From the NCBI RefSeq assembly GCF_002813325.1, contig NZ_PHUG01000001.1, positions 2,914,001-2,978,000 of the forward strand: a DNA stretch of 64,000 nt, read 5' to 3'. Source of the stretch: Janthinobacterium sp. 64 (GTDB taxonomy: Bacteria; Pseudomonadota; Gammaproteobacteria; Burkholderiales; Burkholderiaceae_D). The position numbers and the translations under genes are program-made. Under the pieces are notes generated by a model. That model saw only the letters and a list, made by a program, of their open reading frames with translations, had not been told where the DNA came from and searched no databases. Shown here piece after piece: positions 26,259 through 34,926 of this stretch; within the stretch, counting starts at the first letter, position 1; each line of letters starts with the position of its first letter.

Positions 26259-28256
26259 ATGGCCACTAAAAAACCAGCATCCGACTACAGCGAATCATCC
26301 ATCCGTGTCCTGAAAGGACTGGAACCCGTCAAGCAGCGCCCGGGGATGTACACCCGCACTGAAAATCCGCTGCACATCATTCAGGAAGTGATCGACAATG
26401 CCTCCGACGAGGCGCTGGGCGGTCATTGCACGCATATCGCCGTCACGCAAAATACGGATGGCAGCATCACCGTCGAAGACAATGGCCGCGGCATTCCCGT
26501 CGGCATCCACCCTGAAGAAGGCGTGCCGACGGTGGAAATCGTGTTTACACGGCTGCACGCGGGCGGCAAGTTCGACAAGGGTTCGGGCGGCGCCTACGCG
26601 TTCTCGGGCGGCTTGCACGGCGTCGGCGTGTCCGTCACCAATGCGCTGTCGACGCGCCTGGAAATCACCGTCTGGCGCAAGGAAAGCGACGGCAACGGCC
26701 TGCATCACATGGTGTTTGCGAATGGCGACGTGATCGAGCCCTTGACTTCGCGCCCTGCCCCGCGCGACGGCAAGAAGTCGGGCACGCGCGTCACGGCCTG
26801 GCCTGACGCGAAATATTTTGATTCGCCCAACATCTCGCAAACGGAGCTGCAGCGCCTGCTGCGCTCGAAAGCCGTGCTGCTGCCGGGCGTCACCGTCACC
26901 CTCACCAACGCGAAAACGGGCGACACGCAAACGTGGCAGTACGCGGAAGGCTTGCGCGGCTACCTGACCGAAACGCTGGCGCAGGTATCGAATGGCGAAA
27001 CCCTGATTCCCCTGTTCGAAGGCGCGCAGTACGCTGGCCCGGACTCGGAAGGCTTTGCCGAAGGCGAAGGCGCGGCCTGGGTGGTGGCATGGACGGAAGA
27101 AGGCGCCATCGTGCGCGAATCGTACGTCAACCTGATTCCCACCTCGAATGGCGGCACGCACGAATCGGGCTTGCGCGACGGCCTGTTCGGCGCCGTGAAA
27201 AACTTCGTCGAAATGCACTCGCTGCTGCCCAAAGGCGTCAAATTGCTGCCCGAAGACGTATTCGCGCGCGCCTCGTTCGTGCTGTCGGCGAAAGTGCTGG
27301 ACCCGCAATTCCAGGGCCAGATCAAGGAACGCCTGAACTCGCGCGACGCCGTGCGCCTCGTCTCGACCTTCACCAAGCCGCCGCTGGAACTGTGGCTGAA
27401 CCAGCACGTCGATTACGGCAAGAAGCTGGCCGACCTGGTGATCAAGCAGGCGCAGTCGCGCCAGCGTTCGCTGCAAAAAGTGGAAAAGAAAAAATCCTCG
27501 GGCGTGGCCGTGTTGCCCGGCAAGCTGACCGACTGCGAATCGTCGGACATCGCGCGCAATGAACTGTTCCTCGTCGAGGGCGACTCGGCGGGCGGTTCGG
27601 CCAAGATGGGCCGCGACAAGGAATTCCAGGCGATCCTGCCCCTGCGCGGCAAGGTCTTGAACTCGTGGGAAACGGACCGCGACCGCCTGTTTGCCAATAA
27701 CGAAATCCACGATATTGCGGTCGCCATCGGCGTCGATCCGCACAGCGTGGGCGACTCGCCCGACCTGTCCGGCCTGCGCTACGGCAAGATCTGCATCCTG
27801 TCCGACGCGGACGTGGACGGCTCGCACATCCAGGTACTGCTGCTGACCTTGTTCTTCAAGCACTTCCCCGTCCTGATCAACAAGGGCCACATCTGCATCG
27901 CCCGCCCGCCGTTGTACCGCGTGGACGCGCCGGCGCGCGGCAAGAAGCCGATGCAGAAGATCTACGCGCTCGACGACGGCGAACTGGTGGCCATCGAAGA
28001 CAAGCTGCGCAAGGAAGGCGTGAAACAGGGCGCCTGGTCGATCTCGCGCTTCAAGGGTCTGGGCGAAATGAACGCCGAGCAGCTGTGGGAAACGACGATG
28101 AACCCGGACACGCGCCGCCTGCTGCCCGTCACGCTCGGTGAAGTCGACCACATGGCCTCGGCCTCGCGCTTCAATATGTTGATGGGCAAGGGCGAAGCGG
28201 CCGGACGCCGCGCCTGGATCGAAGAACACGGCAATGAGGCGGAGGCGGATATCTGA
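26259..28256 (+). CDS. parE: DNA topoisomerase IV subunit B
   Basis: A 665-residue ATPase subunit of topoisomerase IV, which unlinks daughter chromosomes. The GHKL ATPase domain has EVIDNASDEALGG, VEDNGRGIPVGIHPEEG and GGLHGVGVSVTNALS. The TOPRIM domain has ELFLVEGDSAGGSAKMGRDKEFQAILPLRGK and DADVDGSHIQVLLLT. The length fits ParE rather than GyrB (about 800 or more residues). Its partner parC lies 3.6 kb downstream, with two chaperone-type genes between. The stop codon overlaps the start of the Hsp70 gene (TGATG). A LexA box upstream suggests DNA-damage control. Confidence 0.95.
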   Translation: MATKKPASDYSESSIRVLKGLEPVKQRPGMYTRTENPLHIIQEVIDNASDEALGGHCTHIAVTQNTDGSITVEDNGRGIPVGIHPEEGVPTVEIVFTRLHAGGKFDKGSGGAYAFSGGLHGVGVSVTNALSTRLEITVWRKESDGNGLHHMVFANGDVIEPLTSRPAPRDGKKSGTRVTAWPDAKYFDSPNISQTELQRLLRSKAVLLPGVTVTLTNAKTGDTQTWQYAEGLRGYLTETLAQVSNGETLIPLFEGAQYAGPDSEGFAEGEGAAWVVAWTEEGAIVRESYVNLIPTSNGGTHESGLRDGLFGAVKNFVEMHSLLPKGVKLLPEDVFARASFVLSAKVLDPQFQGQIKERLNSRDAVRLVSTFTKPPLELWLNQHVDYGKKLADLVIKQAQSRQRSLQKVEKKKSSGVAVLPGKLTDCESSDIARNELFLVEGDSAGGSAKMGRDKEFQAILPLRGKVLNSWETDRDRLFANNEIHDIAVAIGVDPHSVGDSPDLSGLRYGKICILSDADVDGSHIQVLLLTLFFKHFPVLINKGHICIARPPLYRVDAPARGKKPMQKIYALDDGELVAIEDKLRKEGVKQGAWSISRFKGLGEMNAEQLWETTMNPDTRRLLPVTLGEVDHMASASRFNMLMGKGEAAGRRAWIEEHGNEAEADI

Positions 28257-29965
28257 TGATCATCGGCATCGACCTTGGAACCACCAACAGCCTGGTCGCC
28301 ATCTGGCGCGACGGCAAGGCTTCCATCATCCCGAATGCGCTCGGTGAACACCTGACGCCGTCGTGCGTGAGCATCGATGACGACGGCACCGTGCTGGTGG
28401 GCCGCGCCGCGCGCGAGCGCCTGCAGACGCACCCGCAGCTGACGGCGGCCGTCTTCAAGCGCTACATGGGCAGCGAAAAGAAGATCACCCTCGGCACGCA
28501 GCAGTTCCGCCCGGAAGAGCTGTCGTCGATGGTGCTGCGCGCGCTGAAGGAAGATGCCGAAGCCTTCCTCGGCCACAAGGTCGAGGAAGCCATCATCACC
28601 GTGCCCGCGTATTTCAGCGATGCGCAGCGCAAGGCCACGCGCATCGCCGGCCAGCTGGCGGGCTTGCGCGTGGAGCGCCTGCTCAACGAGCCGACGGCCG
28701 CCGCGCTGGCCTACGGCATCCGCGACAAGGAACAGGAAAGCAAATTTCTCGTCTTCGACCTGGGCGGCGGCACGTTCGACGTGTCGATCCTCGAACTGTT
28801 CGAAGGCGTGATGGAAGTGCGCGCCTCGGCCGGAGACAATTTTCTGGGCGGCGAAGACTTCGTCACCGTGCTGGTCGACGCTTTCATGGAAGGCTGCGGC
28901 TTGCGCGACGCCGTCGGCAGCCGCCTGCTCGACCCGCGCCAGCAACAGCTGCTGCGCGATGAAGCCGAGCGCGTCAAGCGTTTGCTGTCGGAGCAGCCGT
29001 CCGTGCGCATGGCCACGCGCTACCAGGACAGGGAATACAGCTGGGAGATCGGCGAAGACAAACTGGCGCAGCTGTGCGAGCCCCTGCTGGCCCGCTTGCG
29101 CCTGCCCGTGGAACGGGCGCTGCGCGACGCCACCATCCGCGCCGCGGAATTGAATGAAGTGGTGCTGGCCGGCGGCGCCACGCGCATGCCGCTGGTGCGC
29201 AAACTCGTCTCGCGCATGTTCGGCCGCTTCCCCGCCATCCACCTGGACCCGGACGAAGCCGTGGCGCTGGGCGCCGCCGTGCAGGCGGGCCTGAAGATGC
29301 GCGACGCGGCCCTGGACGAAGTGGTCATGACGGACGTGGCGCCGTATTCGCTGGGCATTTCGATCTCGCGCCAGATCGGCGCGAACCAGTATGAAGGCGG
29401 GCATTACCTGCCCATCATCGAGCGCAATTCCGTGGTGCCCGTCTCGCGCACGGAAAACATCACCACCATCCACGACAACCAGAAGGAAATCAACGTGGCG
29501 ATCTTCCAGGGCGAGTCGCGCCTGGTGGCCGACAATGTTTTCCTTGGCAAGATCAGCTTCCCGATCCCCGCGAAAAAGGCGGGCGAGATCGGCATCGACG
29601 TGCGCTTCACCTACGACGTCAGCGGCGTGCTGGAAGCGGAAGTGACGGTGCTGGCCACGCAGGAACGCCACAAGATGATCATCAGCGATAACGCTGGCGT
29701 GATGACGCCGGAGCAGATCGAGCAGCGCTTTGCGGAACTGGCCGACCTGAAGATCCACCCGCGCGAACAGATGGAAAACCGCACCCTGGTCACGCGCGCC
29801 GACCGCCTGTACGAACAGTCGCTGGGCGACGTGCGCCAGTACCTGGCGGCGCACACGGCCAACTTCCAGGCCGCGCTGGAAACGCAGGACCCGAACACCA
29901 TCCGCAAGGCACGCCAGGCGCTCGACGAGGTGTTGCGCCAGGTCGAGAGCGAGAGTTTCCTGTAG
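28256..29965 (+). CDS. hscC: Hsp70-family chaperone, HscC-like
   Basis: A 569-residue Hsp70 of the short HscC class (DnaK is about 640). The ATPase domain begins MIIGIDLGTTNSLVAIWRDG and has VFDLGGGTFDVSILEL and LAGGATRMPLVRKLV. A shortened substrate-binding domain (MTDVAPYSLGISISRQ...) and a partial helical lid follow. E. coli HscC is genetically linked to atypical J proteins (DjlB/DjlC), and here a J-like membrane protein gene follows directly. The start overlaps the parE stop by one base, so it is translationally coupled to topoisomerase IV, an unusual arrangement. Confidence 0.9.
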   Translation: MIIGIDLGTTNSLVAIWRDGKASIIPNALGEHLTPSCVSIDDDGTVLVGRAARERLQTHPQLTAAVFKRYMGSEKKITLGTQQFRPEELSSMVLRALKEDAEAFLGHKVEEAIITVPAYFSDAQRKATRIAGQLAGLRVERLLNEPTAAALAYGIRDKEQESKFLVFDLGGGTFDVSILELFEGVMEVRASAGDNFLGGEDFVTVLVDAFMEGCGLRDAVGSRLLDPRQQQLLRDEAERVKRLLSEQPSVRMATRYQDREYSWEIGEDKLAQLCEPLLARLRLPVERALRDATIRAAELNEVVLAGGATRMPLVRKLVSRMFGRFPAIHLDPDEAVALGAAVQAGLKMRDAALDEVVMTDVAPYSLGISISRQIGANQYEGGHYLPIIERNSVVPVSRTENITTIHDNQKEINVAIFQGESRLVADNVFLGKISFPIPAKKAGEIGIDVRFTYDVSGVLEAEVTVLATQERHKMIISDNAGVMTPEQIEQRFAELADLKIHPREQMENRTLVTRADRLYEQSLGDVRQYLAAHTANFQAALETQDPNTIRKARQALDEVLRQVESESFL

Positions 29966-31789
29966 ATGGACGGCGGCATGCACAACGGACAGCGCAGCCT
30001 GTGGGCCATCCTCGGCACGGAGCCGACCGGCGACGAGCGCGCCCTCAAGCGCGCGTATGCGAAGCGCCTGAAGGTGACGCGTCCCGAAGACGATCCGGCC
30101 GCCTTCCAGGAGCTGCGCGAAGCGTATGAGTACGCGCTGCGCCATGCGCACCTGTTTGCCAAGGAGCTGCCGGAAGCGCAAGCGGCCGAGGCCGAAGCGG
30201 CAGCGATGGCAGCGCCGCCCATGGAGCCGGCCGAGCTGTGGGGCGTCGTCGACCAACCCGCGCAGGAAGCGCAGGAGCCGCCTGCGGAACTGTGGGGCGT
30301 CATAGCCCAGGAGCCCGCAGCACCGCCGGAACTATGGGGCGTGGTCGCCATCGATCCCGTCCAGGAAGGCGCCAGCCTGTGGCAGGCATTCCTGGAACAG
30401 TCGCGGCGCCGCGACGCGGCCGCCCTGCTGGCCGGCTTCCTCGAACGCGAAGAATTGCTCAACCTCGACGTGCGCGAGGAATTCGAGCTGTGCGCGCTGC
30501 GCTACTGCGCCAGCGCCGGCTATGACCTGTCGCTGCGCCATGCCTTGTTCGAGCAGCTGGGCTGGGACCGCGACTTTTCCTACCTGGCGCGCAGCCATGG
30601 GGACCTGGTGCGCAGCGCCGTGCAGCGCTACCGGGCCGACCGCTCGTTCGCGCATTTCAGCGACAACCGCGACAGCTACCCGGGCCTCGATTGCATCATG
30701 TCGCAGCAGCCGCCATCGGCCTATGCGCGCCAGATGCTGGACAAAAAATTCAACCTGCAGCTGCGCGAGCTGCTGCAGACGATACGCTGGCAGCATGGCG
30801 AAATGCTGGCCTATAAACTCGATACGGATCTGTTCGAGCAATGGGAACAGGCGGTTTTTTCGCGCCGCTATTTCAAGCAAACGGCCTTCGCATCGGCGGG
30901 CCTGGGCTTCGTGCTGCACATCATCCTCTCCAGCCTGTTCAAGGTCGCCGACATCAGCCTCGGTGACATGGGCGCGTATGCCAGCCTGCTGGGTTGCCAG
31001 GCGCTGGCCTTTGCCGTGCTGGCCATGCACGCGCTGCGCTGGCCCGCGCCCCTGTTCGCGCGGCTGCACGCGCTGCAGGAAGGGCTGCAGGAGCGCCTGC
31101 CCGTGCTGCGGCAGCGTCACGGACTGCTGCAGCTGGCCTGGATCGTGCCCTTTGTGCTGCTGGCGCTATTGCTGTTCCTGCCCGAGCGCAGCGATACGCT
31201 GCGCATCGCCACCTCGGTGGGCTTGTGCGCCTCGGCGCTGCTGGCATATGCCATGAACCGCCAACTGCTCAACGGCATGCTGCTTGCCGCCGCGCTGGGC
31301 CTGGCGCTGGTCGCCGCCTTGTTCATGAACGGCATAGGCTCTGCGGCACTCGTCATCGCCAATGGCATGCCCATGATGTTTTGCCTGTTACTGCTTGCCT
31401 TGCGCAGCGCCGCTGGCCTGTATGAGGAATGCGGCTTGCCCGTGGCGCGTTTGCCGCGCCTGCGCGTGGCATGGCTGATCGGCTGCGCCGGCCTGCTGCT
31501 GCCCCTGTATCTGCAACTGCTGCCAGCCGTGCCGCTCGGTGCCGCGCTGTATGCCTGGTCATGCGCAGGTCTGCTGATTTCGCCCAGCGATTTGCGCTGG
31601 AGGACGGTCTGGCCGCTGGTGCTGGTGCCCTCCCTTGGCAGCTTTTTGCTGGCCGGCCAGGCCGCGTCCGTGCGCTCCATGTCGATGATGCATAACGGCG
31701 TCGAGCTGGCCCTGATCGTGCTGTACTTCACCCTGCGCTGCATCTATCTGCGCTACGGCGCCGCCTTATCCCGACCCGGGCTGTCATAA
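29966..31789 (+). CDS. J-like domain membrane protein (DjlB/DjlC type)
   Basis: A 607-residue protein, probably the co-chaperone of the Hsp70 gene that ends at the previous base. Residues 8-50 (LWAILGTEPTGDERALKRAY, then RPEDDPAAFQELREAYEYAL) follow the helix layout of a J domain, but the HPD tripeptide that stimulates Hsp70 ATPase is not present as HPD; the loop reads RPEDDP. A linker with three repeats of the form (A/P)-(A/P)-ELWGV (about residues 88-130) follows. From about residue 305 the C-terminal half contains about ten hydrophobic helices. A second start, ATG 29978, is possible. Confidence 0.75.
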   Translation: MDGGMHNGQRSLWAILGTEPTGDERALKRAYAKRLKVTRPEDDPAAFQELREAYEYALRHAHLFAKELPEAQAAEAEAAAMAAPPMEPAELWGVVDQPAQEAQEPPAELWGVIAQEPAAPPELWGVVAIDPVQEGASLWQAFLEQSRRRDAAALLAGFLEREELLNLDVREEFELCALRYCASAGYDLSLRHALFEQLGWDRDFSYLARSHGDLVRSAVQRYRADRSFAHFSDNRDSYPGLDCIMSQQPPSAYARQMLDKKFNLQLRELLQTIRWQHGEMLAYKLDTDLFEQWEQAVFSRRYFKQTAFASAGLGFVLHIILSSLFKVADISLGDMGAYASLLGCQALAFAVLAMHALRWPAPLFARLHALQEGLQERLPVLRQRHGLLQLAWIVPFVLLALLLFLPERSDTLRIATSVGLCASALLAYAMNRQLLNGMLLAAALGLALVAALFMNGIGSAALVIANGMPMMFCLLLLALRSAAGLYEECGLPVARLPRLRVAWLIGCAGLLLPLYLQLLPAVPLGAALYAWSCAGLLISPSDLRWRTVWPLVLVPSLGSFLLAGQAASVRSMSMMHNGVELALIVLYFTLRCIYLRYGAALSRPGLS

Positions 31790-31837
31790 TCAGCCCCACG
31801 AATTCAACCGCAACCACTTAACACCGAAACAAGCGCC

Positions 31838-34192
31838 ATGTCCACACAAACCAATTTATTTGACGATGCCCAGCCTGAGCCGACCGAGCCGGATGAACCG
31901 GTATTCGACGGCGAAGCGCTGACTCTGTCCACCTTTGCCGAGCGCGCCTATCTCGATTACGCCATCTCCGTCGTCAAGGGCCGCGCCCTGCCCGACGTGT
32001 GCGACGGCCAGAAGCCGGTGCAGCGCCGCATCCTGTATGCGATGAATGAGCTGGGCCTCAATTCCACGGCGAAGCCCCGCAAATCGGCGGCCGTGGTCGG
32101 CGACGTGCTCGGTAAGTTGCATCCGCACGGCGACCAGTCCGTGTACGACGCGCTGGTGCGCATGGCGCAGGATTTTTCCTTGCGCTACCCGCTGATCGAT
32201 GGCCAGGGCAACTTCGGCTCGCGCGATGGCGACGGCGCCGCGGCCATGCGTTACACGGAAGCGCGTCTGACGCCGATCGCCAAGCTGCTGATGGATGAAA
32301 TCGGCATGGGCACGGTGGATTTCCAGCCCAACTACGACGGTTCGACGGAAGAGCCGAAGCTGCTGCCGGCGCGCCTGCCGATGGTGCTGCTGAACGGCGC
32401 CTCCGGCATCGCCGTGGGCCTGGCAACAGAGATCCCGTCGCACAATCTGGCCGAAGTGGCAAAAGCGGCCGTCGCCATGATCCGCGATCCGAAGATGACG
32501 CACGCCGAGCTGATGGCCATCATTCCCGGCCCCGACTTCCCCGGCGGCGGCCAGATCATCACGCCGCCATCGCAGATCGCCGACATGTACGCGAGCGGGC
32601 GTGGCAGCATGAAGGTGCGCGCGCGCTGGAAAATCGAAGAGCTGGCGCGCGGCCAGTGGCAAGCCGTCGTGACGGAACTGCCGCCGGGCACCTCGTCGCA
32701 AAAGGTGCTGGAAGAAATCGAGGAGCTGACGAATCCGAAGATCAAGCTGGGCAAGAAGGCGCTGTCGCCGGACCAGGTGGCCCTGAAGGCGCTGATCCTC
32801 AATTCGCTCGACACCATCCGCGACGAATCGGGCCGTGCCGCGCCCGTGCGCCTCGTGTTCGAACCGAAGTCGAAGAACCAGGACCAGACGGAATTCATGC
32901 TGATGCTGCTGGCGCACACGTCGCTGGAATCGTCGACCTCGATCAATCTGGTGATGATCGGCGGCGACGGCCGCCCGCGCCAGAAAGGCCTGGGCGACAT
33001 CCTGCGCGAGTGGATCGATTTCCGCTTCGAGACCGTCACGCGCCGCACCGGCTACAAACTGGGCAAGGTCAAGGACCGCATCCATATTCTGGAAGGACGC
33101 GAAGCGATCCTGCTCAATATCGACAAGGTGATCCAGATCATCCGCAATTCGGATGAACCGAAGGCAGCCCTGATCGACGCGTTCAAGCTGTCCGAGCGCC
33201 AGGCCGACGATATCCTGGAAATCCGCTTGCGCCAGCTGGCGCGCCTGGAAACGATCAAGATCCAGCAGGAACTGGCTGAACTGCGCAAGGAAGAAAAGTC
33301 GCTGCAGGACCTGCTCGACAATCCGGGTTCGATGAAGCGCGCCATCATCCGCGAAATCGAAGCGGACGCCAAGCAGTTCGGCGACGCGCGCCGCACCCTG
33401 ATCGAGGAAGCGCAAAAAGCCGTGGCCGAACAGAAGGTGGTCGATGAACCGGTCACCGTCATCATTTCGGAAAAAGGCTGGGTGCGCGCGCGTACCGGCA
33501 TCGGCCACGATGCGGCGCAGTTCACCTTCAAGGCGGGCGACAGCCTGCATGGCGCGTTCGAGTGCCGCACGGTCGACACCCTGCTGGGCTTTGGCAACAA
33601 CGGCAAGATTTACTCGGTTCCCGTCTCCGCGCTGCCCAACGCGCGCGGCGACGGCGTGCCGATCACGACCTTGTGCGACCTGAGCGGCGGCACGCCAGGC
33701 AACGCCGTGCGCATCCTGCACTACTTTGCGGGCAATGGCGCGACCAATTTGCTGCTGGCGTCGAGCGCCGGCTACGGCTTCATCGCCAAGGCGGGCGACA
33801 TGAGCAGCCGCCTGAAAGGCGGCAAGGCCTTCATCACACTGGACGACGGCGACGTGCCGCTCGAACCGAAAGTCATCCCCGAGGCGGCCAGTGCCCTGGC
33901 CTGCCTGACGGAAGGCGCGCGCCTGCTGGTGTTCGGCCTCGATGAAATGAAAACCCTGTCCAAGGGCGGCACCGGCGTCAAGCTGATCGACCTCGATGCG
34001 AAAGACAAGCTGCTGGCCGTGCAGCCGATCACGCAGCGCGGCGTGGTGGTCTCGGGCATCGGCCGGGCCTCGAAACCGCAGGATGCGTCGCTGGGCGCCA
34101 CGGCCCTGGCCGAGCATTTCGGCAAGCGCGCGAAGAAGGGCAAGGCGCTGGCGGCCAAGCTGAAACCGGTGTCGATGGCGGCCATCGGCTAA
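31838..34192 (+). CDS. parC: DNA topoisomerase IV subunit A
   Basis: A 784-residue DNA-cleaving subunit. The winged-helix domain has the quinolone-region sequence [35 protein letters not shown], and the active-site Tyr is in [12 protein letters not shown]. The C-terminal third is a beta-pinwheel DNA-wrapping domain of the ParC type, shorter than in GyrA and without a GyrA box. With ParE it decatenates replicated chromosomes. It ends the parE-hscC-J-parC cluster; a strong terminator follows 19 bases later. Confidence 0.95.
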   Translation: MSTQTNLFDDAQPEPTEPDEPVFDGEALTLSTFAERAYLDYAISVVKGRALPDVCDGQKPVQRRILYAMNELGLNSTAKPRKSAAVVGDVLGKLHPHGDQSVYDALVRMAQDFSLRYPLIDGQGNFGSRDGDGAAAMRYTEARLTPIAKLLMDEIGMGTVDFQPNYDGSTEEPKLLPARLPMVLLNGASGIAVGLATEIPSHNLAEVAKAAVAMIRDPKMTHAELMAIIPGPDFPGGGQIITPPSQIADMYASGRGSMKVRARWKIEELARGQWQAVVTELPPGTSSQKVLEEIEELTNPKIKLGKKALSPDQVALKALILNSLDTIRDESGRAAPVRLVFEPKSKNQDQTEFMLMLLAHTSLESSTSINLVMIGGDGRPRQKGLGDILREWIDFRFETVTRRTGYKLGKVKDRIHILEGREAILLNIDKVIQIIRNSDEPKAALIDAFKLSERQADDILEIRLRQLARLETIKIQQELAELRKEEKSLQDLLDNPGSMKRAIIREIEADAKQFGDARRTLIEEAQKAVAEQKVVDEPVTVIISEKGWVRARTGIGHDAAQFTFKAGDSLHGAFECRTVDTLLGFGNNGKIYSVPVSALPNARGDGVPITTLCDLSGGTPGNAVRILHYFAGNGATNLLLASSAGYGFIAKAGDMSSRLKGGKAFITLDDGDVPLEPKVIPEAASALACLTEGARLLVFGLDEMKTLSKGGTGVKLIDLDAKDKLLAVQPITQRGVVVSGIGRASKPQDASLGATALAEHFGKRAKKGKALAAKLKPVSMAAIG

Positions 34193-34210
34193 GCACCATC
34201 GATTCATACG

Positions 34211-34238
34211 AAAAGACAGGTTCGCCTGTCTTTTTTTT
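34211..34238 (+). terminator. Rho-independent terminator after parC
   Basis: AAAAGACAGG-TTCG-CCTGTCTTTT, a ten-base-pair stem with a stable TTCG tetraloop, followed by a run of T to 34238. Confidence 0.95.
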
Positions 34239-34380
34239 CGCCCATCGAATCTAGCGGCGGCAGAGAAAAATAATTTTACAAATACGTCCCCCGTTCCCGT
34301 TACTCCTGCAGGCACGCCACCGGCATGCCGCCAACTGACAGGAGAGCAAGGATGACAAACACCGTTTCAGGCAGGGCGCC

Positions 34381-34569
34381 ATGCAGCGATTGACCCCGGC
34401 GGAGCGGCTGGTGGCGGCCATGGCGGCCGAAGGCTTGGCGTATAAAAGCATCGCCAGGGAACTGGGCAAGTCGCCGGCCACCGTGCGCAACCAGTTGCAT
34501 GCGATTTACCAGAAACTGGGCGTGGGCAACCGCACGGCGCTCGCCTACAAGCTGCGCGACCAGCCTTAG
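34381..34569 (+). CDS. Orphan LuxR/GerE-type helix-turn-helix protein
   Basis: A 62-residue protein that is just the DNA-binding domain of a LuxR-family regulator: LTPAERLVAAMAAEGLAYKS, then IARELGKSPATVRNQLHAIY and a C-terminal KLGVGNRTALAYKL. No sensory or receiver domain is attached. The start at ATG 34381 has no good ribosome binding site. A better placed site (GGAGAGCAAGG) serves an ATG at 34352 in another frame, which encodes only 13 codons and stops at 34393, overlapping this start. So it could be a coupled leader or the remnant of a longer, frameshifted gene. It ends tail to tail with the next gene, overlapping by four bases. Confidence 0.65.
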   Translation: MQRLTPAERLVAAMAAEGLAYKSIARELGKSPATVRNQLHAIYQKLGVGNRTALAYKLRDQP

Positions 34570-34913
34570 CGCCGCGCCAGGCGCAGCACGTCGGGTGTCG
34601 CTTCGACGATGTCGATCACGTCCTGCGCGCCTGCGCCATCACCGAGCGCATAGCGGCCCATGCCCAAGGGTACGAGCCGGGTCACGGGGCCGGCGCGGGG
34701 ACGGTCGTCGGGGCCGGGCGCCATCGACGTCAAGGTTGCCGCCCCTTGCGCCATGACGCCGGCCGGCGCGCCGAATTCCAGCACCTTGCGCCCCTTGCGG
34801 CTGGGAGGAAAGGCAAACGTAGCCGTGGGCCGGTACACCTCGATACCGTCCGCATCTTCCTCGAACGAGTGCGTCCAGCTGCCGCTGGGCAGTGCCGTTG
34901 TCATGCCGTGCAT
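34566..34913 (-). CDS. Small uncharacterised protein downstream of the M43 protease
   Basis: A 115-residue protein with the start at ATG 34913 chosen for the GAGGGAGGGA site just upstream. It is predicted to be soluble and beta-rich (HSFEEDADGIEVYRP; RKVLEFGAPAGVM), with a C-terminal segment DVIDIVEATPDVLRLARR. No signal peptide or membrane helix. It starts 14 bases after the protease-lectin gene and probably shares its mRNA. I do not recognise a family. Confidence 0.6.
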   Translation of the reverse strand: MHGMTTALPSGSWTHSFEEDADGIEVYRPTATFAFPPSRKGRKVLEFGAPAGVMAQGAATLTSMAPGPDDRPRAGPVTRLVPLGMGRYALGDGAGAQDVIDIVEATPDVLRLARR

Positions 34914-34926
34914 GGCGATCCCTCCC

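Noticed and set aside
26259..28256. gyrB rather than parE
   Set aside because: Length of 665 residues and the parC partner 3.6 kb downstream fit topoisomerase IV better; no gyrase insert is present.
31856..34315. 819-codon minus-strand open frame opposite parC
   Set aside because: Antisense shadow of parC; His/Gln/Arg-rich with no recognisable domain.
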